Below are positions 54,632 through 64,000 of a DNA stretch of 64,000 nucleotides, one piece after another (position 1 is the first letter of the stretch; every line of letters begins with the position of its first letter). This stretch comes from Negadavirga shengliensis (GTDB taxonomy: Bacteria > Bacteroidota > Bacteroidia > Cytophagales > Cyclobacteriaceae). Where the stretch lies: positions 1-64,000 of the forward strand of contig NZ_JBHSJJ010000004.1 in assembly GCF_042652345.1 (NCBI RefSeq), written 5' to 3'. Both the position numbers and the translations under genes were made by a program. The notes beneath the pieces were generated by a model. It had not been told where the DNA came from and did no database searches. It saw nothing but the letters and a program-made list of their open reading frames with translations.

Positions 54632-55510
54632 TTGCTGATGATGGTATTGAAATTTCTTTTGCGGGGTCCCGCCGCCTGTGCTTTCTTTTTGTTTTCCTGT
54701 ATTGAGAAAGAGCCGGCCAAGGTAGAATACATTTTGAATATTAAAGGTCTGGTGGCCATGTGGGATTTTAATGAATCCGCCGGTGAAATGAGAATAGCCA
54801 AAGGAATGGGGCAATTTCCATTGATGGAAATGAACGGTGAAGTGGCAAGAACAGAGGAGGGCCCTCTTTCGGGGTACGCAGCATCGCTGACCGATTCTGC
54901 TTATTTTTCTTTGCCGCACAAACAAACAGGCCAACTGAATATTCATGGAAAAGACAGGGGGGTAACCGTTATGGCGTGGGTGAAATGGAAAGGTAATACG
55001 GGTTTTGTGGGAGGGATGTGGAATGAACATACGGATGGAGGCAAACGGCAATACGGCTTATTTGTCCATTTGCCCCATTATAATGGGGCAGACCAAGTAT
55101 GCGGTCACATATCCTTTACAGGTAAACCCACCCCGCCGTTTCCTTATAGCTGTGATTATTCCGCAAGCAGACAAACGCTGGAACGGGATCATTGGCATTT
55201 TATCGCCTTTACCTACGACGGCTATCACATCAAATCCTATCTGGATGGCAAATTTGAAGAGAGAGAACCGGAACTTATTCGCAACACAACAGGTTTCGAA
55301 GGCTATCCCGAAGGCATGATACAATCCAAAAACCCCTACTATTTCCCTGATGGCATGGGGAACAACGGATCTGATTTCACCGTTGGAGCGGTGGTTTTAA
55401 GCAGGGGGATGGGTAACTTCTTTGAGGGATATATCGATGGCCTGGCAGTATTTGACAGGGCCTTGTCAGATAAGGAAATATCCGAAATACATGAAAAGAC
55501 CATGAATTAA
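54632..55510 (+). CDS. LamG-like (concanavalin-fold) lipoprotein
   Basis: A 292-residue lipoprotein; the leader ends in a lipobox LFSC (Cys23). ATG 54641 is an equally good start. A single LamG/concanavalin-A-like domain spans most of it: GLVAMWDFNESAGE, VTVMAWVKWKGNTGFVGGMWNEH, HWHFIAFTYDGYHIKSYLDGKF and YIDGLAVFDRALSDKEISEIHEK are the standard edges of the fold. It probably binds a sugar or anchors to a glycan. Neighbours are DUF6807 proteins on both sides. Confidence 0.82.
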   Translation: MLMMVLKFLLRGPAACAFFLFSCIEKEPAKVEYILNIKGLVAMWDFNESAGEMRIAKGMGQFPLMEMNGEVARTEEGPLSGYAASLTDSAYFSLPHKQTGQLNIHGKDRGVTVMAWVKWKGNTGFVGGMWNEHTDGGKRQYGLFVHLPHYNGADQVCGHISFTGKPTPPFPYSCDYSASRQTLERDHWHFIAFTYDGYHIKSYLDGKFEEREPELIRNTTGFEGYPEGMIQSKNPYYFPDGMGNNGSDFTVGAVVLSRGMGNFFEGYIDGLAVFDRALSDKEISEIHEKTMN

Positions 55511-55590
55511 CATGGGACCCACATGCTAGAAAAAAAAAATACCCGCTTCTAATCACCTCATAGAAACGTGGTTGTACATCAATCAAATTA

Positions 55591-56796
55591 TCAATCAATT
55601 ACCTTCACTTGAATGGGGTCGGTAAGATCAGCCTGCAATTTATTTATTAAAGCCATATCCGGCCCGTCATTGTGGGCAAGATACCTGAATTTACTTTTGA
55701 AGGTTTGGCCGGGGGCAATGTAAAATTCCCCGTCAACCATAGGCGCGTACACCCAATACGGCATGGTGGGATGCACCCTGATGGTTTGGGGATACCTGAA
55801 GTTATCCGGAAAACCAAACACGGTCAATCCCGCCATTTCATGTTCTATTTGGCCGGAAGCATCCACCCATGCGGCTTTGGTATGGTTGGCATCCTCATTG
55901 GTTTTGCCTTCGCTGGTAAGGATTTGCCAGGTGTTGGTGTAATTAAGGGTGTCCACATCATTCCACTCCCTGCTTCCCCGGAAACCCATGCCTCCATAGT
56001 GGTATTCCACGATAAATAAGGTATCCTGGCTTGTATTCGTCTGTTCGGACAGCAGGTCAAACAAAAAATAGTCCCCGAAAGGGTAAGCGATTAAGGTCCA
56101 TTCTTCCTCCAAGACTTCTCCGTGTTTTAAACTTACATGACTTAGTTTGGTGCGGAGTACGGTGGCATTGGGGCCTTCTTCGATTCCAAGTACGGACTTG
56201 TGTTCGACAGTACCGGTCCCCTGGTGCTGGTTCCAGAAATCCACTTTCTCTCCTTTATATTGAGTGTTTACCCAGGCATTGAATATGGCATGTTGGTGGG
56301 TATGACCTACAGGGAAGGCATCCGTAAGCACTTTTCCTCCTGGACTGTAGAGCGGATGGATCATTCCGCTTCTTTTGTAATAATCAGGTTCTCCTTCCGG
56401 CGGATATGCTGTCTGGGTTTGATAGAACAACATAGGCCTTTCATCCACTGTGAATTGAATGCCCTCCTCTTCCTGTACTACCCCGAGCGCACTTCGGGAT
56501 GGGGTTTTGGCTGTCCCCTGTCTGAGTTCAAAAGTCTGCCGGGTACCAGCCGGAAGTTGGTCAACAAAAACTGCCAGGCTCCCATTGTCCATCAATTGTG
56601 CGGGGAGTTCTTTGCCGCTCTCCTTGCTGACCAGCCGATAACTTTTGCCGGCAGGCAGGGATTCATTTAATTCAATGATTAATGGGGTGTCGATTCTATC
56701 ATGGTTTCCTGCGTCGAATTCAATGCTTAAAATAGGTGCAGAAGTGCAGGATGCAATGCCAAGTAATAAAGAAAACAGTAGGTATTGTGCGCTCAT
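55591..56796 (-). CDS. DUF6807 lipoprotein
   Basis: A 401-residue lipoprotein (lipobox GIASC, Cys17). After a beta-rich N-terminal domain it carries the DUF6807 motif: His147-Pro-Leu-Tyr-Ser-Pro-Gly-Gly-Lys-Val-Leu-Thr and GHTHQHAIFNAW with His165, His167 and His169, then KVDFWNQHQGTG. The pattern matches the other two DUF6807 copies in the window. It is anchored in the outer or inner membrane, unlike the soluble copy at 26962. It faces the LamG lipoprotein, with 80 bases between the stops. Confidence 0.82.
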   Translation of the reverse strand: MSAQYLLFSLLLGIASCTSAPILSIEFDAGNHDRIDTPLIIELNESLPAGKSYRLVSKESGKELPAQLMDNGSLAVFVDQLPAGTRQTFELRQGTAKTPSRSALGVVQEEEGIQFTVDERPMLFYQTQTAYPPEGEPDYYKRSGMIHPLYSPGGKVLTDAFPVGHTHQHAIFNAWVNTQYKGEKVDFWNQHQGTGTVEHKSVLGIEEGPNATVLRTKLSHVSLKHGEVLEEEWTLIAYPFGDYFLFDLLSEQTNTSQDTLFIVEYHYGGMGFRGSREWNDVDTLNYTNTWQILTSEGKTNEDANHTKAAWVDASGQIEHEMAGLTVFGFPDNFRYPQTIRVHPTMPYWVYAPMVDGEFYIAPGQTFKSKFRYLAHNDGPDMALINKLQADLTDPIQVKVID

Positions 56797-56955
56797 TTTG
56801 GTTAACTTTTAAATAAATATCGCAACCTCGGCCAAATATTCCAATAAATGCAGGAGAATTGCCGTTTTTACTTTTCCGGTTTCATTTTGACCAATATTTT
56901 ACCATATTGAGTGCAAGAAGGTCTGTGAATAATAGAGGGTTTATAATCTAAGTAC

Positions 56956-59769
56956 ATGAAGAAGAGTTGGTTATATCTTATTTCCTGTTTATATTTTGTT
57001 GTTTTTTCCGCATTTGGACAACTGAGTCCCACAGACACAGTACCCCTGGATCCCAGGGTAATCACGGGACAATTAGAGAATGGATTAAAATATTATATAC
57101 AACATAACCCCAAACCGGAAAACAAACTTGAGTTGAGGCTGGCAGTAAATGTGGGGTCAGTACAGGAGGATGAAAGCCAGCTTGGCCTGGCCCATTTCAC
57201 GGAACACATGGCTTTCAACGGATCGGAACATTTTGAGAAAAACGAATTGATCAGTTACCTGCAATCCATAGGTGTTTCCTTTGGGAGGGACCTGAATGCG
57301 TACACCGGTTTTGATGAAACGGTTTATATTCTACCGATACCCACGGATGATGAGGAAAAGCTGGAAAATGGTTTCCGGGTACTGAAAGATTGGGCCGGTG
57401 GGTTATTGTTGACAGATGAGGATATCGATGATGAGCGGGGGATTGTAGTGGAGGAGTGGAGGACTGGTCAGGGAACGGACCAAAGGATGCGGGACCAATA
57501 TTTTCCCGTGCTGCTCCATGGGAGCAGGTATGCGGAAAGAATGCCTATCGGGGATATGGACGTCATCAAAAATGCCGATTATGAAGAAGTGCGCAGGTTT
57601 TACCGCGACTGGTACCGGCCTGAACTGATGGCGGTGGTGGCCGTGGGCGATGTGGCACCTTCCAAGGTGGAGTCGCTGATCAAATCCTATTTCAGCGATT
57701 TGAAAAATCCCGATAATGCACCTGAAAGGGAAGATTATGGTGTACCGGAGCATGAGGAGAGCTTTGTAAAAATTGTTACGGACGAAGAGGCCCCCGGTAT
57801 CCAGGTACAGTTATACTATAAACACAGCCCAAAGGCTGCTGCCACGTACAGGGATTACAGGAACCGCTTGATGAGGACATTGTTTGGGGGCATGCTTACC
57901 CAAAGACTGGATGAGATCCGTCAACAGCCCGATGCACCGTTTTTCTTTGCCGGTGCAAGATACGGTAACCTCGTAAGAGGTATGGATTTTTTCACTACCT
58001 CGGGGGCAGTGGGCCCCGGCAAGGCTTTGAGGGGTTTGGAGGCTTTTATCGCTGAAAATGAAAGGGTATTGCGGCACGGATTCACGGAAGCGGAACTGGA
58101 AAGGGTGAAAAGGTCTCTCGCCAATAGTTCAGAAAGGTCATTCAAGGAAATGGACAAAATGGAATCCAGGTCTTTTGTGGGCCGGTACGTTTCCCATTAT
58201 CTGAACGGCACTTTTGCGGAAGGAGAAGCACAAAGGTACCAATTGTATCAGGAAATCCTTCCCAGTATTACTTTGGAAGAGATCAACGGTTTGGGAAAAG
58301 AATTGATCAGGGAGGAGAACCGCGTCATCATCATCACTGCTCCTGAAAATCAAAAAGAGGACCTTCCGGATGAGCAGGAAGTGTTGGCGCTTTTTGATTG
58401 GGTCAAGGAATCGGATTTGGCTCCCTATGAGGAAAGTCCACTTGGTGAGGAACTGTTGCTCACCATGCCCGAAGGGGGGAAGGTCATGGAAAGGGATCAT
58501 CTTGAGAGTGTGGATGTAACCAGCATCACCTTGTCCAACGGTGTTAAAGTTCACTTCAAGCCTACGGATTTTAAAAATGACGAAATATTATTTAGCGGTA
58601 ACAGCCACGGCGGCACCTCTTTATACCCTGACGAAGACCATTATTCCGCCAGTTATGCCAGTGTAATGGTCAACGTCATGGGCATCGGGGATTTTTCCCC
58701 TTCAGAACTCAGAAAAGTACTGGCGGGAAAAAATGTGCAGGTCACCCCCAATATTGGGACTTATTCCGAAAGGATTTCAGGAAGCACCTCTCCCAGAGAC
58801 CTGGAGCTTACCCTGCAATTGATGCATTTGTATTTCACACAACCCCGAAGGGATGATCAGTTATTTGAAATATACCTTCACAACCAGAAAAACCAGTTGG
58901 AGAGTGCAAAAGTCAATCCTGATTTCCAGTTTAACCGTAGGGTGAATGAAATCATCAGTGATGGCAATAAACGGGCGTTGGGCATATATGACCCTGGGAA
59001 GCTTGATTCGGTAAGTCTGGAAAGGGGACTGGAAATATACCGGGAGCGGTTTGGCAATGCAGCCAATTTTGAGTTTTTGTTTACCGGTAATATAGATCTT
59101 GATAAGGTCATCCCAATGGTGGAGCTTTATTTGGGTAGCCTGCCGGGTGATCCATTGGTAACAGACACTTACAATAACTTGGGTATTAGGCCACCAAGAG
59201 ACAGAGAGGAGCGCATTGAAGTAGGCAAAGACGAAAAAAGCCAGGTGATTATGTATTTTAGTGGGGAAACCGGTTACGACCTGGAGAAATCCCAACAACT
59301 GTCCTATTTAGGTGAGATATTGACCATAAAATTGATCGAAACCCTGAGGGAGGAGATAGGGGGGGTATACGGTGTGGGCGCCCGGGGGAGCCTCTTGAAT
59401 ATTCCGGAAGAAAGATTCAGTTTTTCTGTTTCTTTCCCCTGCAGCCCTGACAATGTTGACCAACTGATTGAGGCAGTCTGGCGGGAAATCAGAAAAATTC
59501 AGGAGAATGGGCCCATGCAGAAGGACCTTGAAAAGGTCAGGGAAGCAAAAAGGGTCGCCTTGGAGGAGAATTTAAAGCGGAACGGATTCTGGCATACCCA
59601 ACTGAGTGCTGCTTTGACCGCAGGAATGCCTCTGGACACGGTTTTGGGGGCGATAGACAGGGTGAAGGGGGTTACAGCGGAGGAAGTGCAGGATGCAGCC
59701 AAAACCTATTTGAAGCAAGAGCATTTGCTTGAAATCAGGAGATATCCCTTGGAGTATGCTGTAAAGTAG
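56956..59769 (+). CDS. Secreted M16 zinc peptidase
   Basis: A 937-residue M16 (insulinase/pitrilysin) metallopeptidase. The signal peptide is MKKSWLYLISCLYFVVFSAFG. The N-terminal M16 domain is active-type: inverted zinc motif His80-Phe-Thr-Glu83-His84 and the third ligand Glu160 (DDERGIVVEEW). The C-terminal half repeats the fold without the motif, forming the second half of the clamshell. It is of pitrilysin size. Promoter not obvious. It precedes two sialidase-fold genes on the same strand. Confidence 0.93.
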   Translation: MKKSWLYLISCLYFVVFSAFGQLSPTDTVPLDPRVITGQLENGLKYYIQHNPKPENKLELRLAVNVGSVQEDESQLGLAHFTEHMAFNGSEHFEKNELISYLQSIGVSFGRDLNAYTGFDETVYILPIPTDDEEKLENGFRVLKDWAGGLLLTDEDIDDERGIVVEEWRTGQGTDQRMRDQYFPVLLHGSRYAERMPIGDMDVIKNADYEEVRRFYRDWYRPELMAVVAVGDVAPSKVESLIKSYFSDLKNPDNAPEREDYGVPEHEESFVKIVTDEEAPGIQVQLYYKHSPKAAATYRDYRNRLMRTLFGGMLTQRLDEIRQQPDAPFFFAGARYGNLVRGMDFFTTSGAVGPGKALRGLEAFIAENERVLRHGFTEAELERVKRSLANSSERSFKEMDKMESRSFVGRYVSHYLNGTFAEGEAQRYQLYQEILPSITLEEINGLGKELIREENRVIIITAPENQKEDLPDEQEVLALFDWVKESDLAPYEESPLGEELLLTMPEGGKVMERDHLESVDVTSITLSNGVKVHFKPTDFKNDEILFSGNSHGGTSLYPDEDHYSASYASVMVNVMGIGDFSPSELRKVLAGKNVQVTPNIGTYSERISGSTSPRDLELTLQLMHLYFTQPRRDDQLFEIYLHNQKNQLESAKVNPDFQFNRRVNEIISDGNKRALGIYDPGKLDSVSLERGLEIYRERFGNAANFEFLFTGNIDLDKVIPMVELYLGSLPGDPLVTDTYNNLGIRPPRDREERIEVGKDEKSQVIMYFSGETGYDLEKSQQLSYLGEILTIKLIETLREEIGGVYGVGARGSLLNIPEERFSFSVSFPCSPDNVDQLIEAVWREIRKIQENGPMQKDLEKVREAKRVALEENLKRNGFWHTQLSAALTAGMPLDTVLGAIDRVKGVTAEEVQDAAKTYLKQEHLLEIRRYPLEYAVK

Positions 59770-59823
59770 GTTGAATAAAAAATTCATTAAATTGATAAAC
59801 TGAACCCCAAAAACATCCTCACC

Positions 59824-60981
59824 GTGCTCCTCTATTATTTTATACGCGCCTGCTTCCTGTTGCTCAATCTAACACCCCACGGAGATGGGGAAAATAGATA
59901 TTTGGAGCAGGATTTGTTTGTGAGCGGGGATGGTGGATACCATACATATAGAATCCCTTCTATCATTGTTACCCAGAAAGGGACTGTTCTTGCCTTTGCT
60001 GAAGGGAGAAAGGAAAACAGTTCGGATACAGGAGACATAGATTTGTTGTTAAAACGGTCTGAAGACGGCGGGAAGACCTGGGGCGAGCAGATGGTCATTT
60101 GGGATGATGGGGAAAATGTATGCGGCAATCCCACCCCGGTAGTGGATGAACAAACAGGTACCGTTTGGTTACTGATGACTTGGAATCGGGGTGACGATCA
60201 TGAAAAAGACATTATCCTGAAAGAAAGCAAGGATACCCGGCGGGTATTCGTGTCCTCCAGCGCGGATGATGGCAAAACCTGGTCGACACCGAAGGATATC
60301 ACTGTCACCACCAAAGATCCGAGATGGGGCTGGTATGCGACAGGGCCGGGGATTGGCATCCAGATAAAGCATGGGCCGCACAAGGGCCGTTTGGTGATTC
60401 CCTGCGACCATAGTTGTGATGCCCCAGGAGGCGACCTGACGGGCAGTGAATATGAATATGGCGCGCATGTTATCTTCAGTGATGACCATGGACAAACCTG
60501 GAAATTGGGAGGAACCGTTGTTCCAAAAATGAATGAATGCCAGGTCGTGGAACAGGCAGATGGCAACGGGACACTCTTGCTGAACATGCGGTCTTATTTT
60601 GGGAAGAACCGAAGGGCCCAGGCTGTCAGTAAGAATGGGGGGATGGAATGGACGCATCCGGTGGAGGCCGTGGATCTCATAGAACCTGTTTGTCAAGCGG
60701 CATTGATCCGGTATTCCTGGCCGGACGCTTCCCATAAGGGCCTTCTGCTTTTTTCCAATCCAGCCAGCACCAAAAGGGAAAATATGACCATTAAAATAAG
60801 TGAGGATGAAGGGCGGTCTTGGCCGGTATCACGTACCTTGTATGCGGGTCTCTCGGCCTATTCCGCATTGGCCGTGCTGGAAGATGGTACGGTTTTATGT
60901 CTGTATGAAAAAGGCGAAAAGGGTCCTTATGAAAAAATCAGTTTGGCACGTTTTGATGTGGATTGGATTAGGGGAAAATAA
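59824..60981 (+). CDS. Exo-alpha-sialidase-like protein (BNR, GH33 type)
   Basis: A 385-residue six-bladed propeller of the sialidase type. It starts with GTG at 59824; the hydrophobic leader MLLYYFIRACFLLLNL has no better ATG. RIP at 43-45 (YRIPSIIV) and EGRKENSSDTGDIDL with the acid Asp match sialidase active sites. Asp-box repeats follow: SEDGGKTW, SADDGKTW, SDDHGQTW and SEDEGRSW. It would remove terminal sialic acids outside the cell or in the periplasm. The gap from the M16 gene is 54 bases, and the next sialidase-fold gene follows 31 bases later. Confidence 0.88.
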   Translation: MLLYYFIRACFLLLNLTPHGDGENRYLEQDLFVSGDGGYHTYRIPSIIVTQKGTVLAFAEGRKENSSDTGDIDLLLKRSEDGGKTWGEQMVIWDDGENVCGNPTPVVDEQTGTVWLLMTWNRGDDHEKDIILKESKDTRRVFVSSSADDGKTWSTPKDITVTTKDPRWGWYATGPGIGIQIKHGPHKGRLVIPCDHSCDAPGGDLTGSEYEYGAHVIFSDDHGQTWKLGGTVVPKMNECQVVEQADGNGTLLLNMRSYFGKNRRAQAVSKNGGMEWTHPVEAVDLIEPVCQAALIRYSWPDASHKGLLLFSNPASTKRENMTIKISEDEGRSWPVSRTLYAGLSAYSALAVLEDGTVLCLYEKGEKGPYEKISLARFDVDWIRGK

Positions 60982-61012
60982 TTCAGGTAATTTACCTTTT
61001 TAAATAATGCCC

Positions 61013-62194
61013 ATGAAAAGGATTCTCATTGTTTTTGTATTATGGTTGGGTACTTTTCCTGTTTTGGCCCAGCAGGGGAATTTTGGCGGGGTTCCTGGCG
61101 TGATAGTGACCCATAGCCCTGCATCCTCCGGCAAATATATTGGTTCGCCGAGCCTTGCCATCCTTCCCAACGGACATTATTTGGCTTCCCATGACTATTT
61201 TGGTCCCCATTCAAATGAGCATGTAAAAGCTTTTTCAAGGATATACCTCTCCAAAAACAAAGGCAAAAGCTGGGAGCCCATTGCTGAAATCAAGGGTGCA
61301 TTTTGGTCCAAGCTGTTTGTTCACCGCAAGGGGCTTTATTTTTTGGGTACCGACAGGCATCACGGACATACTGTTATCCGGAAATCCAATGACAACGGCC
61401 GAACATGGACTGAACCGGTGGATGGAGAAAACGGCTTGCTGCTTGAAGGGGAGTACCACTGTGCCCCGGTACCCGTGATTGAGCACAACGGCAGGTTGTG
61501 GCGTGCTATGGAAAGCGCCATGGGGCCCATAAGGTCCTGGGGAAAAAGATACGGTGCCATGATGATGTCTGTGCCTGTCGATGCGGACCTGATGAAGGCG
61601 GACAATTGGGTGACCAGCAATGTACTGTATTATGATTCTGCCTATCTGGAAGGAAACTTCGGCGGCTGGCTGGAGGGGAATGCCGTTGTAAGTCCCGAAG
61701 GGGATATTTGGAATGTTTTAAGGGTGGATGACAGGTCTACATTGGAGGAAAAAGCCGCGTTTGTTCGGATAAGTCAGGATGGTAAAATAGCCTCTTTTGA
61801 CGAAAATTCAGGATTTGTCCCCTTCCCGGGTGCAAGTAAAAAATTTGCGATCAGGTATGATCCCAAATCCAAATTATATTGGACCATTGCCAACTATATT
61901 CCCGACCAGGTGAAAGCAAACAACCCGGGCAAAAACCCGGCAAGCTTACGCAATACCCAGGCCTTGTTCAGTTCCACGAACCTTTTTGATTGGGAGTTAA
62001 GAAAAATGCTGCTTGAGCACAACGATGTGGCTAAACACGGCTTTCAGTACATTGACTGGCAGTTTGACGGCAAGGATATTATTTTTCTTTCCAGGACGGC
62101 ACATGATGATGGCCTGGGTGGGGCCAGAAATAACCACGACGCCAATTTTCTTACTTTTCACAGGATCAGAAAGTTCAGAAAAATTACGCGTTAA
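61013..62194 (+). CDS. Secreted sialidase-fold protein (BNR repeats)
   Basis: A 393-residue exported protein; ATG 61013 is preferred over 61007 for the signal peptide MKRILIVFVLWLGTFPVLAQ. Only two Asp-box-like repeats are plain (SKNKGKSWE, SNDNGRTWTE), and the RIP motif of true sialidases is absent. It may be an inactive relative or an enzyme for another sugar. Its close spacing to the preceding sialidase-like gene suggests they act on the same glycan. Confidence 0.75.
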   Translation: MKRILIVFVLWLGTFPVLAQQGNFGGVPGVIVTHSPASSGKYIGSPSLAILPNGHYLASHDYFGPHSNEHVKAFSRIYLSKNKGKSWEPIAEIKGAFWSKLFVHRKGLYFLGTDRHHGHTVIRKSNDNGRTWTEPVDGENGLLLEGEYHCAPVPVIEHNGRLWRAMESAMGPIRSWGKRYGAMMMSVPVDADLMKADNWVTSNVLYYDSAYLEGNFGGWLEGNAVVSPEGDIWNVLRVDDRSTLEEKAAFVRISQDGKIASFDENSGFVPFPGASKKFAIRYDPKSKLYWTIANYIPDQVKANNPGKNPASLRNTQALFSSTNLFDWELRKMLLEHNDVAKHGFQYIDWQFDGKDIIFLSRTAHDDGLGGARNNHDANFLTFHRIRKFRKITR

Positions 62195-62321
62195 AATAAT
62201 GTCACCGAAAAGTGCATTGTCTTAACATCCTTCGATTAAACAACCGGTGACACAGCTGGTATTATCAAAGCTAATAAGAAAGTTTTTGACCTAATTGTTT
62301 ATGCAGGGAGCGTATAACCGT

Positions 62322-62329
62322 TATATTTG
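62322..62329 (+). promoter_or_regulatory. Candidate -7 element for the M3 peptidase gene
   Basis: TATATTTG matches TAnnTTTG exactly and is 25 bases before the start; the TTG at 62295-62297 is 24 bases upstream, somewhat far. An inverted repeat TGTCACCG / CGGTGACA (62200-62207, 62245-62252) lies between this gene and the one before. Confidence 0.45.
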
Positions 62330-62354
62330 TTTTTGACCCTAATGATTACACCAG

Positions 62355-64000
62355 ATGAAACAGGCAATAATGGCTGTCGCCACTGCTGCTGCTTTGACAG
62401 CTTCCTGCGGTGAGGATGATGAAACAGCAGGATTTACAAATCCATTCTTTGAGGCTTATCAAACCCCGTTTGAAGTCCCGCCATTTGACAAAATCACCAA
62501 CGAACATTTTGTGCCTGCTTTGAAGGAGGGAATGAAGCGGCATCAAGAGGAAGTGGACGCCATTGTCAATTTTTCAGAACCGCCCACATTTGACAACACG
62601 ATCGCTGCTTTGGACGCTTCAGGAGAGCTGCTGGAGAGAGTGAACCGTGTCTTCTCCAACCTCAACTCAGCCCATACCAATGATGAACTTCAGGCAATAG
62701 CGAAAGAAATGGCTCCTGAGCTGTCCCAACACAATGATAATATCAATTTGAATGCAGGATTGTTCGAAAGGATAAGAACGGTATGGGAAAACAGGGAAAA
62801 AGAACAATTGAACCCGGAGCAGCTAAAGCTGCTTGAAAAAAAATACCGGGCATTTATTAGAAACGGTGCCAATTTGAGTGATGAGGATAAAGAAAAGCTC
62901 AGAGAAATCAACAGCAGACTGTCTGTCTTGAGCTTGCAGTTTGGACAAAACCTCTTGGCGGAAACCAATGATTTCCAACTCGTTGTTGACAGGGAAGAGG
63001 ATCTGGCCGGCTTGCCGGCCGAACTCAGAGAAGCTGCTGCCGACGAGGCTGAGGCTCGTGGAGAGGAGGGAACGTGGATATTTACCCTGCAAAACCCAAG
63101 CGTGATGCCCTTTCTTCAATATGCGGATAACAGGGAATTGCGGAAAAAAATATGGGAGGCTTATAAAAACCGGGGAGACAGGGACAATGACCGGGACAAC
63201 AAGGATGTTTTGGTCGAAATAGCGAATTTGAGGCTGAAGCGCGCGAATCTTCTGGGGTACAAAACCCATGCGGATTATGTACTGGAAGAGACCATGTCCA
63301 AAAATCCGGCAAATGTTTTGACCCTTTTGGATCAGTTATGGGCTCCGGCATTGGCCAAAGCCACAGAGGAAAAAAACGAAATGCAGGCCCTTTTGGAGGA
63401 GGAAGGCGAGGATTTGGAATTGGCTCCCTGGGACTGGAGGTATTATGAGGAAAAACTTCGGCAAAAGAAGTTTGATCTGGATGAACAGGAAGTGAAACCC
63501 TATTTCGCCTTGGATAAAGTGCAGGAGGGGGTGTTTATGGTAGTCAACAAGCTTTGGGGAATTACGCTTCAGGAGATTCCGGATATTCCGACCTATCATC
63601 CTGAAGCGAAGGCTTATGAAGTCAAGGAGGCGGATGGAAGCCATTTGGGGTTGTTGTATATGGATTTCCATCCTAGGCCTTCAAAGCGAGGAGGTGCATG
63701 GATGACCTCCTATAGAAGCCAAAAAACCATCGATGGAGAGAGAAAGGCCCCGGTGATTTCTATAGTCTGCAATTTTTCGAAGCCCACCGGAAATGCCCCC
63801 GCCTTACTGACTTTTGACGAAGTCACCACTTTCTTCCACGAGTTTGGCCATGCCCTGCACGGGCTGATGTCCAATGTCCAATACCGAAGTTTGGCGGGAA
63901 CTTCCGTTCCAAGAGATTTTGTGGAACTGCCCTCGCAGATCATGGAGAATTGGGCCACAGAACCGGAGGTGTTGAAGCAATATGCTTTTCATTACGAAAC
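62355..64000 (+). CDS. M3 family metallopeptidase (Dcp-like), cut by the window end
   Basis: The N-terminal 548 residues of an M3 zinc peptidase (oligopeptidase A / dipeptidyl carboxypeptidase type, usually about 700 residues). It starts MKQAIMAVATAAALTASCGEDD, a lipobox-like leader (Cys18), so it is a lipoprotein in the periplasm, unlike the cytoplasmic E. coli enzymes. Active site His495-Glu496-Phe-Gly-His499 (FFHEFGHALHG) is followed by SQIMENWATEPEVL with the next ligand Glu. The frame is open at base 64000. Confidence 0.92.
   Translation, partial: MKQAIMAVATAAALTASCGEDDETAGFTNPFFEAYQTPFEVPPFDKITNEHFVPALKEGMKRHQEEVDAIVNFSEPPTFDNTIAALDASGELLERVNRVFSNLNSAHTNDELQAIAKEMAPELSQHNDNINLNAGLFERIRTVWENREKEQLNPEQLKLLEKKYRAFIRNGANLSDEDKEKLREINSRLSVLSLQFGQNLLAETNDFQLVVDREEDLAGLPAELREAAADEAEARGEEGTWIFTLQNPSVMPFLQYADNRELRKKIWEAYKNRGDRDNDRDNKDVLVEIANLRLKRANLLGYKTHADYVLEETMSKNPANVLTLLDQLWAPALAKATEEKNEMQALLEEEGEDLELAPWDWRYYEEKLRQKKFDLDEQEVKPYFALDKVQEGVFMVVNKLWGITLQEIPDIPTYHPEAKAYEVKEADGSHLGLLYMDFHPRPSKRGGAWMTSYRSQKTIDGERKAPVISIVCNFSKPTGNAPALLTFDEVTTFFHEFGHALHGLMSNVQYRSLAGTSVPRDFVELPSQIMENWATEPEVLKQYAFHYE

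Overview
The window looks like chromosomal DNA of a Bacteroidota species, most likely of the Cyclobacteriaceae/Cytophagales type. The clues are a gliding-motility gldC, a TonB-dependent receptor with a CarboxypepD_reg-like N-terminus, a sufBCDSE operon ending in a DUF59 gene and a bacilliredoxin, an ftsX-DUF3098-uppP-truB-ribF string, many lipoproteins and FucP/NagP-type transport, and several promoter candidates of the Bacteroidota type (TTG, about 20 bp, TAnnTTTG). I see no phage, insertion sequence, CRISPR array, tRNA or rRNA.

Layout. 1-1282: the tail of an unidentified gene, then about 1.1 kb of hairpin-rich non-coding DNA. 1283-5758: two tandem Gfo/Idh/MocA oxidoreductases, then the NAD-salvage pair pncB-pncA. 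5764-11866: META-domain protein, ferritin, secreted CocE/NonD hydrolase, kdsB, a small haem lipoprotein with rsmE, and a GAF protein. 11955-22260: deaD, gltA, then the minus-strand SUF operon (sufB-C-D-S-E, DUF59, bacilliredoxin) with an Lrp/AsnC regulator upstream of it. 22707-25508: a large S9 peptidase.

25550-32153 is a carbohydrate locus. A LacI regulator is divergent from DUF6807, ThuA, Tat-exported Gfo/Idh/MocA and mannonate dehydratase (uxuA) genes. The shared intergenic region holds two near-identical LacI-type operators and a second repeat cluster. 32976-37966 is an amino-sugar locus: DUF5009/NagX-like membrane protein, GH109-type exported oxidoreductase-fold glycosidase, nagB and a FucP/NagP-like transporter. 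37970-43014: a nucleotidyltransferase, then a TonB-dependent receptor with an SGNH lipoprotein. 43349-48674: gldC, scoAB, ribF, truB, uppP, DUF3098 and ftsX, which are tightly packed.

49365-64000 is a second degradative region. It holds a DUF2147 protein, a beta-barrel protein, a 1274-residue lipoprotein joining DUF6807, a PVC-type dehydrogenase propeller, HEAT-like repeats and a c-type haem domain, a LamG lipoprotein, another DUF6807 lipoprotein, an M16 peptidase, two sialidase-fold proteins and the start of an M3 peptidase. DUF6807 occurs three times, always with carbohydrate-associated partners. The DUF6807 / ThuA / Gfo-Idh-MocA / dehydrogenase set is the best candidate for an undescribed pathway, perhaps oxidation of a glycoside followed by cleavage. 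That function is inference. All calls come from reading the sequence; no database search was possible.
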